From positions 122,872,493 to 122,936,492 of the forward strand of contig CM050448.1 in assembly GCA_027563935.2 (NCBI GenBank): DNA of 64,000 nucleotides, written 5' to 3'. This document shows, in pieces, positions 24,861 to 35,689 of this stretch. The position numbers and the translations under genes are program-made. Under the pieces are notes generated by a model. The model was not told the origin of the DNA. It saw nothing but the letters and a program-made list of their open reading frames with translations, and did not search any database. The number at the start of each line of letters is the position of its first letter. Position 1 is the first letter of the stretch. This DNA is from Costus lasius (taxonomy: Eukaryota; Streptophyta; Magnoliopsida; Zingiberales; Costaceae).

Positions 24861-25229
24861 TTCTGCTATAGTGACTAGGCAGAGTGCCAACTTTTCATTC
24901 AGGGAGTGGCTGAGCTCTACACCTCAGAGTGCACAGCTAACATAATAGACCAACTATTGTGCACCATGATCTTTTTGGATGAGGAATGCGCCATAATAGA
25001 TCAACCACTGTGCACTGTGATATCAAAGTGCTCAGTTAACATATACTTGGAGTGTTTCAATTGAAAATGATTGCTTCAATGTTGGTGGTTGATAGAATCT
25101 CAGCTATCACTAGCAAGAATCATGCAACACACGCTCTAGAAAGCAATTACAAAATACTCTACACTCAACCCTCAACCCTAGACTCCTATAAATACTACTC
25201 TAAGCGGATTGGTTTGACAGATGCTGCCT

Positions 25230-27080
25230 TCACCAAGAATGTGAGTCTTGTCTAATGGACAGGATGACAGATGCTGTCTTCACCAAGAATGGTGGAAGTG
25301 TCAGTTGCTTGTTAGATCTATTACACAGCAATGTGTGCGGACCCATGAAAACAAGCACTTGGAGGTGTTGTATACTTCATTAGGTGTGGATATGTCTTAT
25401 CCAACACATAACTTTGGAGAAATCCAAGAAGTTAAGAAATGAAGTACATAATCGAATTGGAGAATCTATTAAAACACTTTGATTAGATCAAGGTGGTTAA
25501 TGAGGAATTTGATGACTGGGGTTATCTCACAGCTTACTTGGAACACCACAACTGTGTGGTGAAATTCAAGAAAGAAAAAGGAACATGTTGGACATGGTTC
25601 CATCTTTGAAGAGTCATCTTCCTCATTAAGGCCATGCAGGCAACTGTTTTGACACTCCATAGTGTGTGTTTGTGGGGCACTGAAAGTGCTATTTCTATCC
25701 CGATGAGAACAATATATTTGTTGCTCAAACTGCTATCTTTCTTGAGGAGATATTTGTTTTGAAAGAAGCTAGTGGGAGTAGATTTGATTGGGACGAGGTC
25801 CAAAATCAACCACAAACAATTAGACACAAATGGTGAGGAATCTCACATACAGGTTGAAAGTCAACCTAGGTTCAAGTAACACAGGAACCACATAAGTCTG
25901 AATGGATTCGAAATGCTCTCACAGGCTGTGGGCATTATAAATTTTTCATCAAGGATGAACCTAAGACTTATGAGGAAATGGAAGCGGTCAGTGGACCAGA
26001 TTCCAAGAAATGGTTGAGCGTCATGAGAAGCGTAATGGACTCCATGTCTGCTAATCAAGTGTGGGACTTGATTGAGTCGCCAAAGGGGTAACACCCATAG
26101 GTTGTAAATGGATCTTCTAGGAAGATAGACATGGAAGGTAACAATGTTACCTATGATGACAAGCTAGTGAATGAAATTTCAGATACGTCGAGTGGGTGGA
26201 TAGTGATGAAATTTTTCATCGATAGATTTGTTTGAGTCCATTAGGTATCTGCTTGTTGTAATTACATATTCTGTTATGGCATGGTATGAAAACTGCTTTT
26301 TCTAATAGACGTCCGGAAGAGAATGTCTATATGAAAATAGCCGAAAGGTTCTCATATAGAGGCCATAAAGATATGCATGTTGTTATGCAAGCATGTTGAA
26401 AAGAGCCTGTGTTTACAAGAAGATTAGTGGGAGCATCATAGTGTTTCTTGTTCTGCTTGATTGATGATATTCTCCTCACATGAAATGGCATCCCAGCTCT
26501 TCACACGGTGAAGTAAAGGCTAGGGAAGTATTTCGAGAAGAATGATCTAGGGAATGAGACCTATATCCTAGGCATGAGGATCTATAGGGATCTAAGAAAG
26601 TCATTGCCCTTTAGTCAATCTACGTTCATCCGGGAGATTCTAGAAAGGTTCATATTAGATGATTCCAAAAGTTGATACCTTCTAGGAAAACATGGTCTGA
26701 TTCTCTCAAAGATGTTATGTCATAGGACACAGCTGGAGAGTAGTAATATGAGTCTATAATCCTAATACATTGGGTATAGGATAGATCATGATTTGTGCAA
26801 CATGCACAAGACCATATGTGGCGAATGCTTGGAGCATGGCCAGTAAGTTTCAATCAGATCCTAGTGTTCACACTGGAAAGCTGTGAGAGCAATCCTTTAA
26901 TACTTGGGAAGTATAAAGGATTGAGGTATAGTCTATGATAGACAGGAAGAATTTGTGTACAGAGGTACACTGATACTTCGTTCCAGTCTAATGACTATAG
27001 TTCACAGTCAGGATTTGCGTTTTGCCTTGTTGTAGTGTTGTGTGCTGGAAGAGCATTAGGCAAACTACAGTGACAAATTC
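25230..27080 (+). pseudogene. Ty1/copia polyprotein remnant (integrase to RNase H)
   Basis: Blocks in copia order on the plus strand: LLHSNVCGPM (start of integrase, about 25320-25350), SIKTL and LDQGG (25470-25495), ERKRNMLDMV (about 25570), KTYEEMEAV and WLSVMRSVMDSM then NQVWDLIESPKG (25965-26090; start of reverse transcriptase), VYKKISGSI (about 26410-26440), then LGIKIYRDR-like and SQSGFAF-like (about 26580 and 27005). Many stops and shifts. Its order relative to the 24240-24860 remnant shows these are two separate copies, both pointing right. Confidence 0.7.
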
Positions 27081-27229
27081 TACTAACCGAATCCACTTAT
27101 TAATAACTCAATGTGGGCCCGTAATATACTCCTAAGGCTCCTCAAATACTTGCTTGAATTCAGCCATTCACTCAAAGTTCTAGGATTCTGTGAAGAAGAG
27201 CAAATACCAGTGAGCTGACTTTAATAAAT

Positions 27230-27975
27230 ATCGAGATAAAGTAGCAATTCTCCCTATTAACCTTCGCACCTTCTTTACTTATATCAATTCCAACATATAT
27301 AGGATACTTTGGACCTTGGCCAAATTGGTATCGATTCCTAAATTGGTATTAATTCCTTTTCAATGTTATGAGGTAGCACAAAAACATGTTGGCTAACTTC
27401 CTAAATTGATACTTCGAAGGGTTGAGCCTCATATGATGTTGGTTCAATGTGATTAAACTCTTTTCCAAGTCATATATGCGCCTCAAGGCATTTGCTTTTC
27501 ACCAACATGTCATCAATGAAGGCTTCCATATTTCAACCTAACTATATTTGAAATTTCTGATTCACCATCCTATGACACATGGCACACATTCTTAAACCCA
27601 AAGAACATTACTTTATAACACCAAGCTTTTGAACTTGATCCATAACACCATAGACCTGTCTTTTGGTGCCGATTTTAATTGATTATATCTGAAAAAAATC
27701 CAAAAAGGAAAGATTGGAATACTCGCCATTACTGCCTCTTTCCATTGGCCCTCTTCACCAGAACAAGTTATGCCAACTACAATGGGAATTTTGACTTCCT
27801 GGATAAAATCTACTTCTAGTAGCTGCCCAACTTCTTTAATGGCATTGGGCTGATCTTTGGCATATTGCCTTCGGGGCTATTGCTAGGGCTTATTTGTTGG
27901 TGATAGATGAAGTCAATGTGTTGCCACATATAACTTGACCCCATCATATTGATGGCGATCCTCGCTAATACCTCT
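27230..27975 (-). pseudogene. Ty3/gypsy (Tat-like) reverse transcriptase remnant
   Basis: On the minus strand, shifted blocks match a plant Ty3/gypsy reverse transcriptase: EVDFIQEVK (about 27810), APKDR (the CPKD region, about 27660), NQKFQI, MEAFIDDMLVKSK (about 27510, including the DD of the catalytic site) and HHMRLNPSKYQF (about 27430). Interrupted by stops. It points opposite to the copia remnants beside it. Confidence 0.65.
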
Positions 27976-28087
27976 GCGTGGTTTATTAACAACTAAGGGG
28001 TTGGAAATGTTTCAAATGTTAAAATCAATTGAACCAATAGTTGAAATATTACGATATGATTGTTTTAGGTTGATATGTTACATAGAC

Positions 28088-28520
28088 CAATGTTTTAACT
28101 ATTAGTTCATACCAACATTTTAAAAATTGATCTGAATTGGCCCATTTTTCTAGTTTGTATTGGTCTGAGTGAAAGGTGAGTTCGGAACAAATGGCGGGAA
28201 GTGCAGAAGAAGGAGAAGAAGAAGAGGAGGAGGAGAACAGAACATAAGAAGAGGAAGAAAAGAAAAAAGAAGAAGGAGGAGAAGAAAAAGGAGAGGGGAA
28301 GAAGAAGAAGAAGAAGAAAGAAGAGGAAAGAAGAAAGAGAAGAAGAGGAAAAAGGAGAAGGTTGGACGGACACACTCGTGCAAGCGGATGGTGGACATGA
28401 GTAGACTCCCTAGGCGGGCGACGGATGCGATCGGGTCTTCTTCCTCTTCCTTTTTCTCTTCCTCTTCTTCTTCCTCTTCTCCGCTGCACTTTCGTTTAGT
28501 TCGGTCTGGTACAAACCGGT
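28088..28520. repeat. ACCGGT/GTACC-ended dispersed repeat, copy C, with purine/pyrimidine fold-back core
   Basis: Left end TTTCTAGTTTGTATTGGTCTG; right end GGTCTGGTACAAACCGGTAT, which read backward resembles the left end. The core is GAA/GAG-rich (about 28195-28355) and then TTC/CTC-rich (about 28435-28485), so the two halves could pair. The overlapping frames of Arg/Lys/Glu or Ser/Phe runs are translations of this simple sequence and are not genes. Confidence 0.55.
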
Positions 28521-29796
28521 ATGTAGCAGTCCGAGCTTAGATTGATATCAAGTCTTAGACTGAAAACTTAGATTGGCATCAAGTCTCAAACTAAAATTAC
28601 ATACCTTAGTTTATACTAGTGTATTAGTATTAGCTTCTATTGAGATTGTCCATTCCTTAGGTCAGAAAACCACAACCATAGCATATATATTAATTATATA
28701 TACCAATACACCCGAATTGGTATTCCCATGTTATATGCATTGGTACATATTTGTATTTATATCATTGATATAACTAAACCTGACAAAAACTGACCCGACT
28801 CGCTAACCCGACCCGACTCAACATGAAGTTAGGCAGGTTCGGGTTAGCCATAATCATGTTCGGGTCATAAACACGTCAACACGTTTATGATCCGAAAATA
28901 ATCGGGTCGTGTCGAGTTATAAACGGGTTGAACTACTTAACCCGTTTACATTATATATTTATATATATATTAAATATAGGCTAGCCCAACTCCCATTGCT
29001 AGCTCATAAGCCCAAATCTCTTCTAACCATCTATTAACCTAGATTTTGGCCCACCAATAAGCCCAAATTTTTATTAATTTTAATAGAATTTTTATTAATT
29101 TATTATTTATGTTTAAAATATAAATAATAAATTTAAAATCGAGTCGTGTTGGGTCAAGCAGATCGGGTTAATAAATGGCCTATTTGATAAACAGATTTTT
29201 CAAATCTAGGGATGGCAATATAACCCATCCCCGACCCGACCCGACCCGACCCGAAGTCAACGGGGAAAACCCGTGTTGACTCGGGGTCGGGTCGGGTTCG
29301 GGTAAAACCCGACTTATGTAGGTCGGGTCGGGGTCGGGTATGGGATTTCTACTACCCGCCCCGCCCCCGACCCCGAACCCGCCCCGCCTAAAAAATTTAC
29401 AATATTGCCTCTAAACCCTAAGTCAGCCAAATAAGTTAAGAGTAAGTTACCCTAAGCGCCGCAGGCCCGCAGTCCACTCACTCCGTTGCCCTAAAGTCAC
29501 TCGTCGCCTAAGTTGCCCAGCCCTCGCCGCTGAGTTGCCCTAAAGTCTCGCTGCTGCCTCCAACTCACTCGTAATCGCCGACTCTTCTCATCGCCGCTGC
29601 TGCCGTCATTCGTCGCCGACTCGCTGCCGTTGTCGCCTCCAACCTCGGGTGGTCTACTGGTCTCTCGCAGTCGCCGACATTTTGAGGTACATGTAGTTTT
29701 GGTCTCTCGCTTTAGTTCTGATTTCTGAATACAAATGTGCTTGGCATTACTGCTTGTCAAGATCCTATTATGCATGCTTGATATCAATTTTTCTTC

Positions 29797-30120
29797 TTAC
29801 ACATAATACTATACTAGTTCATGCTTGATATCAATTTCTGCTTGTCAAGATCCTATCCAGCGGTTGTTATTGTTTTCATTTAACTTATCACATATGAACA
29901 CAGTTTAATTAGGAACCATCAAATAGCAGCCTATTAGCTTTCTTTGCATTTGCTTTGATTATTACACATAATACTAGTTCATGCTTGATATCAATTTCTG
30001 CTTGTCAAGATCCTATCCAACGTTTGTTATTGTTTTCATTTAACTTACCACATATGAACACAGTTTAATTAGGAACCATCAAATAGCATCCTATTAGCTT
30101 TCTTTGCATTTGCTTTGATT
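29797..30120. repeat. Tandem duplication of about 160 bp inside the hAT element
   Basis: Two copies (29797-29961 and 29962-30120) of a segment running from TTACACATAATACT through TTCATGCTTGATATCAATTT to TCTTTGCATTTGCTTTGATT, differing at a few positions. Parts recur again at 30130-30240. It lies between the left end and the transposase start. Confidence 0.85.
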
Positions 30121-30256
30121 GGCTCGCATTTGCTTTGATTGGTTCTGGAATTGTTTTTGTTTTCATTTAACTTACCATCAAATAGCAGCGTTTGTTATTG
30201 TTTTCATTTAACTTACCACATATTAACCATCAAATAGCAGCCTATTTTATATATAA

Positions 30257-31400
30257 ATGGCAGATAATAATATTTCACAGTCACAATAATTAGCATCGGA
30301 CCAAGCAGAAAATTTGGTTCAATCAAATGATGTTGTAAGCTGTAATCCTCGAGTTTCTACTTCGAATGACAATATCATTGAAGGAGACACAAGTCACGCA
30401 TTAGATAATACAGACTCAACTACACATGGGAAACTTAAAAGCATTGTATGGAATCATTTTAAGAAGACTCAGGTTAATGGGGAGGATAAGGCTCAGTGTA
30501 ATTATTGTAGAAAGTTACTTGGTGGAAAATCAAAAAATGGAACAAAACATTTGCACCAACACATGGAAACTTGTATTCAACGAAAGCTTACTATGAGAGG
30601 CCAAAAAGTTCTCACATCAAAGATTACTATGACTAAAAATAAACCAGAAATGACTTCAAGTATTTATGATCAAGAGGTTTATAAGTACACTCCAACCTTT
30701 ATTTAAAGTGCCTTATCGAAACTCTATTAAGAAGGAGGTATTGAAAATCTATGACGTTGAGAAAGCAATGATAATGAAGTTGTTGGACAATATTGATGGA
30801 AGAATAGCAATTACATCAGACATGTGGACATCAGGTAACCAAAAGAGGGGCTACATGGCAATCACAGCTCACTATATTGATTCTTCGTGGACTTTACAAA
30901 ATCACATTTTGAGGTACATATATTAATTCATCTACACATTAGTTTTCTTTTATTAGCATTTGTTTCGTCTAATACTATGTATTATTTTTTTATATTAGGT
31001 TTGCATATGTACCAGCTCCTCACACTAGTGATTGTAGTACCAATGATGCTATGATTGTAGTACCAATGATGCTATGATTGAAAAGATCAAAGCTAAACTG
31101 AATTTGAGTACTTTGTTAAGGGATGGTTCTCTACTTCACATGCGTTGTTGTGCACATATCCTAAACTTAATTGTAAAGGATGGATTGGATGTGGTAAAAG
31201 ATGGAGTTAAAAATATTCGTGATAGTGTAGTTTACTGGACAGCAACTCCTAAAAGAATGGAAAAATTTAAAGAAACAGCTCGACAGCTTCGCTTGACTTG
31301 CACTAAGAACTTGTGCCTAGATTGTCCAACTAGATGGAATTCAACCTATAAGATACTTGATAGTGCCATATCATATAAGGAAGTATTTGGTGTATCCTGC
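30257..31400 (+). pseudogene. hAT (RICESLEEPER/DAYSLEEPER-like) transposase, broken
   Basis: ATG at 30257 is followed ten codons later by an in-frame TAA (30287). The open part then has a BED zinc finger (CNYCRKLL, then HLHQHMETC, about 30495-30575). At about 30680 the expected residues between YDQEV and LQPLF are missing and the frame shifts. The catalytic region follows (ITSDMW and GYMAITAHYIDSSW, about 30810-30895), then a likely intron (30914-30990, GT-AG), then FAYVPAPHTSD. A 23-bp tandem duplication (about 31029-31074) shifts the frame again before LLRDGSLLHMRCCAHILNLI and LDCPTRWNSTY. The C-terminal dimerisation domain is absent. It cannot encode a working transposase. Confidence 0.85.
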
Positions 31401-32185
31401 TTTGTTTTTGTCTTTTCCACTTATCTGTCTCGCATCTTTGCAGCTAGCATCTACTGATGGTCGATGGACTATTGGAACTTGGAAGACAATGTGTCAATGT
31501 CAATGTTCTTGTTGTAATGTTCTTGGAAGACAATGTGTCAATGTATCTCTTTAATTAGTTGTATTGTTGTAATGTTCTTGTTGCTGTATTTTGAACTTGT
31601 AATGTTGGGTCATTGGTGTTGCCGGATGTGATGTACAAACTTTATCATGGATGTCATTGATTGTATTGACAATATTTTGGTAACTTAATGTTGGGGGTTA
31701 TCTATTTTGTTTAATAGTAGGTACATATTTATTTTGTTGAATGTTGGGTAACTTAATATGTGGTATTATTTATTTTGTTGAATGTTGATTGTTTATATTA
31801 GATTGAGTTGATTAATATATTTCTATGTAAATTGCAATATTTGATTTTAGATAGGTCGGGTTTTTTTCCCTACGGGGTCGGGTTTTCCCCGCGGGTACCC
31901 GATCCCCGGCGGGGTCGGGTTTGAGATTAGATTTTTCAAACCCGGTCGGGTCGGGGTCGGGGTCGGGTTCGGGGTTGGGGTTGGCACTACCCGCCCCCGC
32001 CCCGACCCGATGTCATCCCTATTCAAATCATGTCAGGTTGACCCGATTATATTCGGAGCGTGTTCGGGTTAGACGACCCAATTAATTACATAGATTGTGT
32101 TTGGGTTAGCTTAATCAGGTCATGGGTCACAGCTGCACGACCCATTTATGACACGCTGATCCGAATTGTTAGGTCTAGATAACCA

Positions 32186-33018
32186 AAATTAGATAAATTA
32201 ATAAGATGCATAACAGTTATGACTTCAGGGGCTAGTTAGTCATATAGGTTATAACATACAATAATTTAAGCGATTAATTAAAAATTTAATTTTATGTGAC
32301 GTGAACCTAATCCACCCATAATGGATGTGTTAAACTTCGATTTATTTGAAGAGATGCACTCCTTGGATGCTGTCTTTTCACGATGTTTGTTCACCAATGT
32401 ACACGAGGGATCAAGGGAGGATTTGAACATCCTAAGATTAGTTTTTGTTTTAATTCTGAGAAGAGAATTTGCAATACTTGAGATCATAGCTTACCGAGAA
32501 AGGTTATGGTTCTAGTGATACAATTAACCAGTGACGATAGCATTAGCAGCGGCATATGAAGGCTTGTATATGGCCACTTCATTTGTGTACTCTAGTAAGT
32601 CATAACAGTTTCAACTCTATGGCAATGAATTGCAAGGTTCTCTACCTAACTGCCACAACAAATTTATAGTTTCATCTCACTGCATCACAATCAAGATAAA
32701 AAGCAAAAAAAAAAGAGGGAAGGATAGAGCTTAGTCGTAAGAAAAAGGTTCGATCGAACCGAAGTCATTCCAAGCTTGAAGCCTATGGCATAGAATTCCA
32801 CAGATAAGCACTTGCATCTACCAGGGTCCAATTTGATTGTTTTTGGCTTGTTTGGAGGTTGAACATGGACGACCACCCGCATCAATTATGTTCAAAGCCA
32901 AATCTGATGTCGCTACCGCTTCTAGATTACTCTAGTAGATTACAAGTTACAATCATGAAAAAGGAGAAAAAAAAACAAGGTTCACCCAAATAAGTATTGC
33001 TCAAGCTATTACTTATGT
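32186..33018. other. Intergenic, nothing firm
   Basis: No recognised gene. Short frames near 32321-32515 and 32691-32885 lack any familiar motif. If the reading frame at 33021-33426 is a gene, its later exons and 3' end should lie here. Confidence 0.4.
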
Positions 33019-33020
33019 AC

Positions 33021-33426
33021 CTTTAGTGAAGACACATGGCAAACCAGTTGCAAAGCTGATTGAGATGGCGAAGATTCCAGGGAGATCATAGTTCAAGGGA
33101 TAGTGCTGAAATGAGCAGATCACCACATATGTACCGGTCCGCAATTAAAAATTACATTCTAGAAACTTCCATTAGTAGAAAAAGTAATAGATTAATACCA
33201 ATGAAGGGATGGATGGTGAGGAAGACGAAGAGGCCAAGGCCGAGGAGACAATGAAGGGATGGATGGATGTGGGAGACGGGGCGGAAGGCGACGACTGTGG
33301 CGGCAACGGCGACGGCGACGGCGACAGTAATGAGCATCTGGATGGATTGGATGGAATCGACCTTGCGGATGAACGGCTAGAGTGGTACATTCCAATCAAC
33401 CGGCAGGAACATCGAACAGGTCCCAT
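33021..33426 (-). CDS. Hypothetical two-exon reading frame, Ser/Pro-rich N-terminus, function unknown
   Basis: Exon A 33426-33199 (76 codons from ATG, very rich in Ser, Pro and Ala with few acidic residues, like a plastid transit peptide) ends at a GT donor. Exon B 33105-33021 follows an AG acceptor after TTTCAG and reads HYPLNYDLPGIFAISISFAT then GLPCVFTKG before another GT donor. Only this frame stays open across the junction; the other two stop at once in exon B. I recognise no family, and I could not find a convincing next exon. It is divergently oriented to the heat-shock factor gene, about 600 bp apart, so the two would share a promoter region. Could be a chance frame in a GC-rich, repeat-like tract. 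Confidence 0.25.
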
Positions 33427-33498
33427 TACCCCCAGCCCCCAGGCAACGTGTCTATCTTCAAGTAGCTATGCCACAAAAAAAAAAAAAAGTAGCTATGC

Positions 33499-33541
33499 CA
33501 CGTGGTCGCAACGGCGCCGCTCTAAAAAGTCTAGAACCTTC
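33499..33541 (+). promoter_or_regulatory. G-box and heat-shock element upstream of HSFA2
   Basis: CACGTG (33499-33504, in GCCACGTGGT) is a G-box core. At 33529-33541 GTCTAGAACCTTC fits the heat-shock element layout nTTCnnGAAnnTTCn with one mismatch in the first unit. A second, shorter TTCGCGAA lies at 33612-33619. HsfA2 genes are known to be switched on by HsfA1-type factors through such sites; that these sites work is inferred. Confidence 0.5.
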
Positions 33542-34031
33542 GCCTCTGCTGCTATCGAATTGGCTCCTCAACTTCCTGTGTCCACCTGTAAATTAATTCA
33601 CACTAGCAAAGTTCGCGAATTCACAGAGCTCTGAGCTCAGAGTTGCTTGCACCGGCGATCTTATTACGTTCCGCTAGCAGGTGGGTTGCCGTTCCCTATC
33701 GTCTTCGATCTGCTTCTCCTTCGTAGTTCTCCGGAAAATTGTTGGGATGTTTTCCGTTTTCGTCAGAAAAAAGGGAAATCATGCCTGATGCATGAGTTCT
33801 TCAAAGTGTAATTATTTCTGGTTATTGGATGTCCAATCTTGCAATAACATATGGTTTTGCTATGATTTGATTTAGATTTCTTATGGAGATTATTCCTTGT
33901 ATTTTTTGCTAATCTTAGGTTATATTATTCTCTAGTGCATTTTTGCCTCAAAACCTAATCTTTCTGTGTTTCTTTTGCATTTCTCGTGTCAAATTTCACC
34001 TTTCTCTAATTCGATTGGTCTTGATGAAGAT

Positions 34032-34700
34032 ATGGATCCGCTTCCCGACATCGTGAAGGAAGAGTTCCTTGAATCGAGTTCCTTAGACATAGGAGAATCT
34101 TCCGTTGAGGTTCCTCGGCCAATTGAGGGACTGCACGAGGTTGGCCCGCCGCCTTTCCTCACTAAGACCTTCGACATGGTGGACGACCCGGAAACAGATC
34201 AGGTGGTCTCCTGGAGCCTCTCGAACAATAGCTTTGTGGTCTGGGATCCCTACGCCTTTGCCATGACTCTGCTGCCTCGGTACTTCAAGCACAACAACTT
34301 CTCCAGCTTCGTCAGGCAGCTCAACACATACGTAAGTGTTTGATCTAATGCCTGTACGAAATCGTTTATAAGATTTCGCTGTCTCCTTTCTGGTAGAAAG
34401 CGGATGAAGTTATTCAAAAAGGAAAAATATGAGCTCTAGCAGTGATTCCTTTCTCCTTTTTATACTGGCATGTGCTGATTTCTGGAACTAGGAAGTCGAA
34501 ATATTTAGAAGAACAATTAATGTATCAAATAATAGAAGGACAAGTAAAAGCAAGAAGAAAACTTGATTACTGAGAACTCATTTCCTGTTAGAATTTTGAG
34601 AGGTAAATTTGGTAGTATAATTATGCCCTTACTTCTAGTTTATTGTCCATCCAGTTTTGAACTAGTACTTTTTACATCCCTTTTACGATTTATTAATCTT

Positions 34701-34740
<40 letters not shown>

Positions 34741-35689
34741 AGAGGATGGTTGGAAGATAATGTATAAGCTTTGTCACTGTGGTATAATAAACTTCTCTCT
34801 CAAATTGAAATAGTAAATTCTACAAGACAGTCAATTCTGCCTAATCCTCAAAATCTTCACTTTTCTGCTATTTCGATCACTTGGTGCTTCCATATTCAAG
34901 CTACTGGAAGAATCATGGTTTTCTCAGGGCTTTAGGAAGGTGGATCCAGATAGATGGGAATTTGCGCATAAAAGGTTCCTTAAGGGGCAGGAACATCTCC
35001 TCAAGACAATAAAGAGAAGGAAGCCACCAACTTCTTATCATCATCCAAGGCAGCAATCTACAGGATCACTGCATCTGCAGGTTGGGCACTCTGGCTTGAA
35101 TGGAGAGATCGATAGGTTAGAGGGGGCTAAGAACGCACTGATGGCAGAGATGGTAAAGCTACGGCAAGAGCAGCAAAGCACTAGAGCGCAGCTTCAAGCC
35201 ATGGAAGAAAGGCTGCAGAGCACAGAACGAAGACAACAGCAGATGATGACCTTCTTGACTCGCGCTTTGCAAAACCCCGACTGTTTTCTGCAGTTGCTTC
35301 AGCAGCAGGAGAAAAGAAAAGAGCTCGAGGAAGCCATTTCAAGGAAAAGGAGACGGCCGGTAGAAGCAGGGCCTGATCATGGTGAAAAAGAAACAAGCAG
35401 GATTGGGGAGTTTAATCCACCATTTGATGTTCTAACAGGAAGAACGGTAGGAGTTTATGACCCTGACAAGTACTTGGAAGGTTTACCTTTAGAACTGCAT
35501 GAACTTGGAAAGAACGAGGATGAGGAGGGGGTGAAACATGAAGTGCAGCAAAATGGTGGATATACAGAACTAAATGATGAGTTTTGGGTGGAGCTACTGG
35601 AAGATCAGATGGAAGAGGAGAAGGGCCTAGGCGAGGAAGATGACATCATCTGTGTCCTGGGTGACAAACCAAGCTACCTTAAGTTCTAA
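34032..35689 (+). CDS. HSFA2: Class A2 heat-shock transcription factor, two exons, complete
   Basis: Exons 34032-34331 and 34928-35689, 353 residues, with the single intron splitting the DNA-binding domain after RQLNTY, the conserved site for plant Hsf genes. Residues about 39-132 form the DNA-binding domain ([33 protein letters not shown], then [14 protein letters not shown]). Residues about 154-220 are the HR-A/B coiled coil for trimer formation. Basic clusters IKRRKPP (128-134) and SRKRRRP (238-244) are nuclear signals. [12 protein letters not shown] (315-326) is an AHA activation motif and the end [14 protein letters not shown] is the A2-type nuclear export signal. The N-terminus [16 protein letters not shown] and the [11 protein letters not shown] lead-in are typical of monocot HsfA2. 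It activates chaperone genes in prolonged heat stress. A methionine-less upstream extension is open, but the ATG at 34032 matches the family start. Confidence 0.95.
34704..34737. repeat. Poly-T run of 34 in the HSFA2 intron
   Basis: 34 consecutive T between AGA and GCTAG within the 596-bp intron. Likely length-variable, and also a possible sequencing weak spot. Confidence 0.9.

Larger units (their letters stand above)
29207..32021 (+). mobile_element. hAT transposon, 2.8 kb, defective, with perfect 8-bp target duplication
   Basis: Terminal inverted repeats TAGGGATGGCA (29207) and the complement of TAGGGATGACA (ending 32021). TTCAAATC flanks both sides (29199-29206, 32022-32029). Both subterminal regions are packed with GGGTCGGGT and CGGGGTCGGG words (about 29228-29395 and 31855-32010), the usual transposase-binding-like arrays of hAT elements. 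The inside carries a broken BED/hAT transposase on the plus strand. It inserted into an older hAT-type element. Confidence 0.9.
28775..32177. mobile_element. Outer hAT-type miniature element, interrupted by a younger hAT element
   Basis: Starts TAAACCTGACAAAAACTG and ends with the complement of TAGACCTAACAATTCGG, both ends being followed inward by GACCCG-type words. Flanks are GATATAAC (left) and GATAACCA (right), which fit an 8-bp duplication only if two bases were lost on the right. Without the inserted element (29207-32021 and one 8-bp duplication) it would be about 570 bp. No coding capacity of its own. Confidence 0.6.

Noticed and set aside
28049..28540. Frames rich in Arg/Lys/Glu or Ser/Phe/Leu of up to 146 codons
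   Set aside because: They translate GAA/GAG and TTC/CTC simple sequence inside repeat copy C; no start context or family.
33152..33395. Alternative minus-strand frames (one hydrophobic, one Arg-rich) over the tentative two-exon frame
   Set aside because: Both meet a stop immediately after the splice junction, while the third frame stays open.
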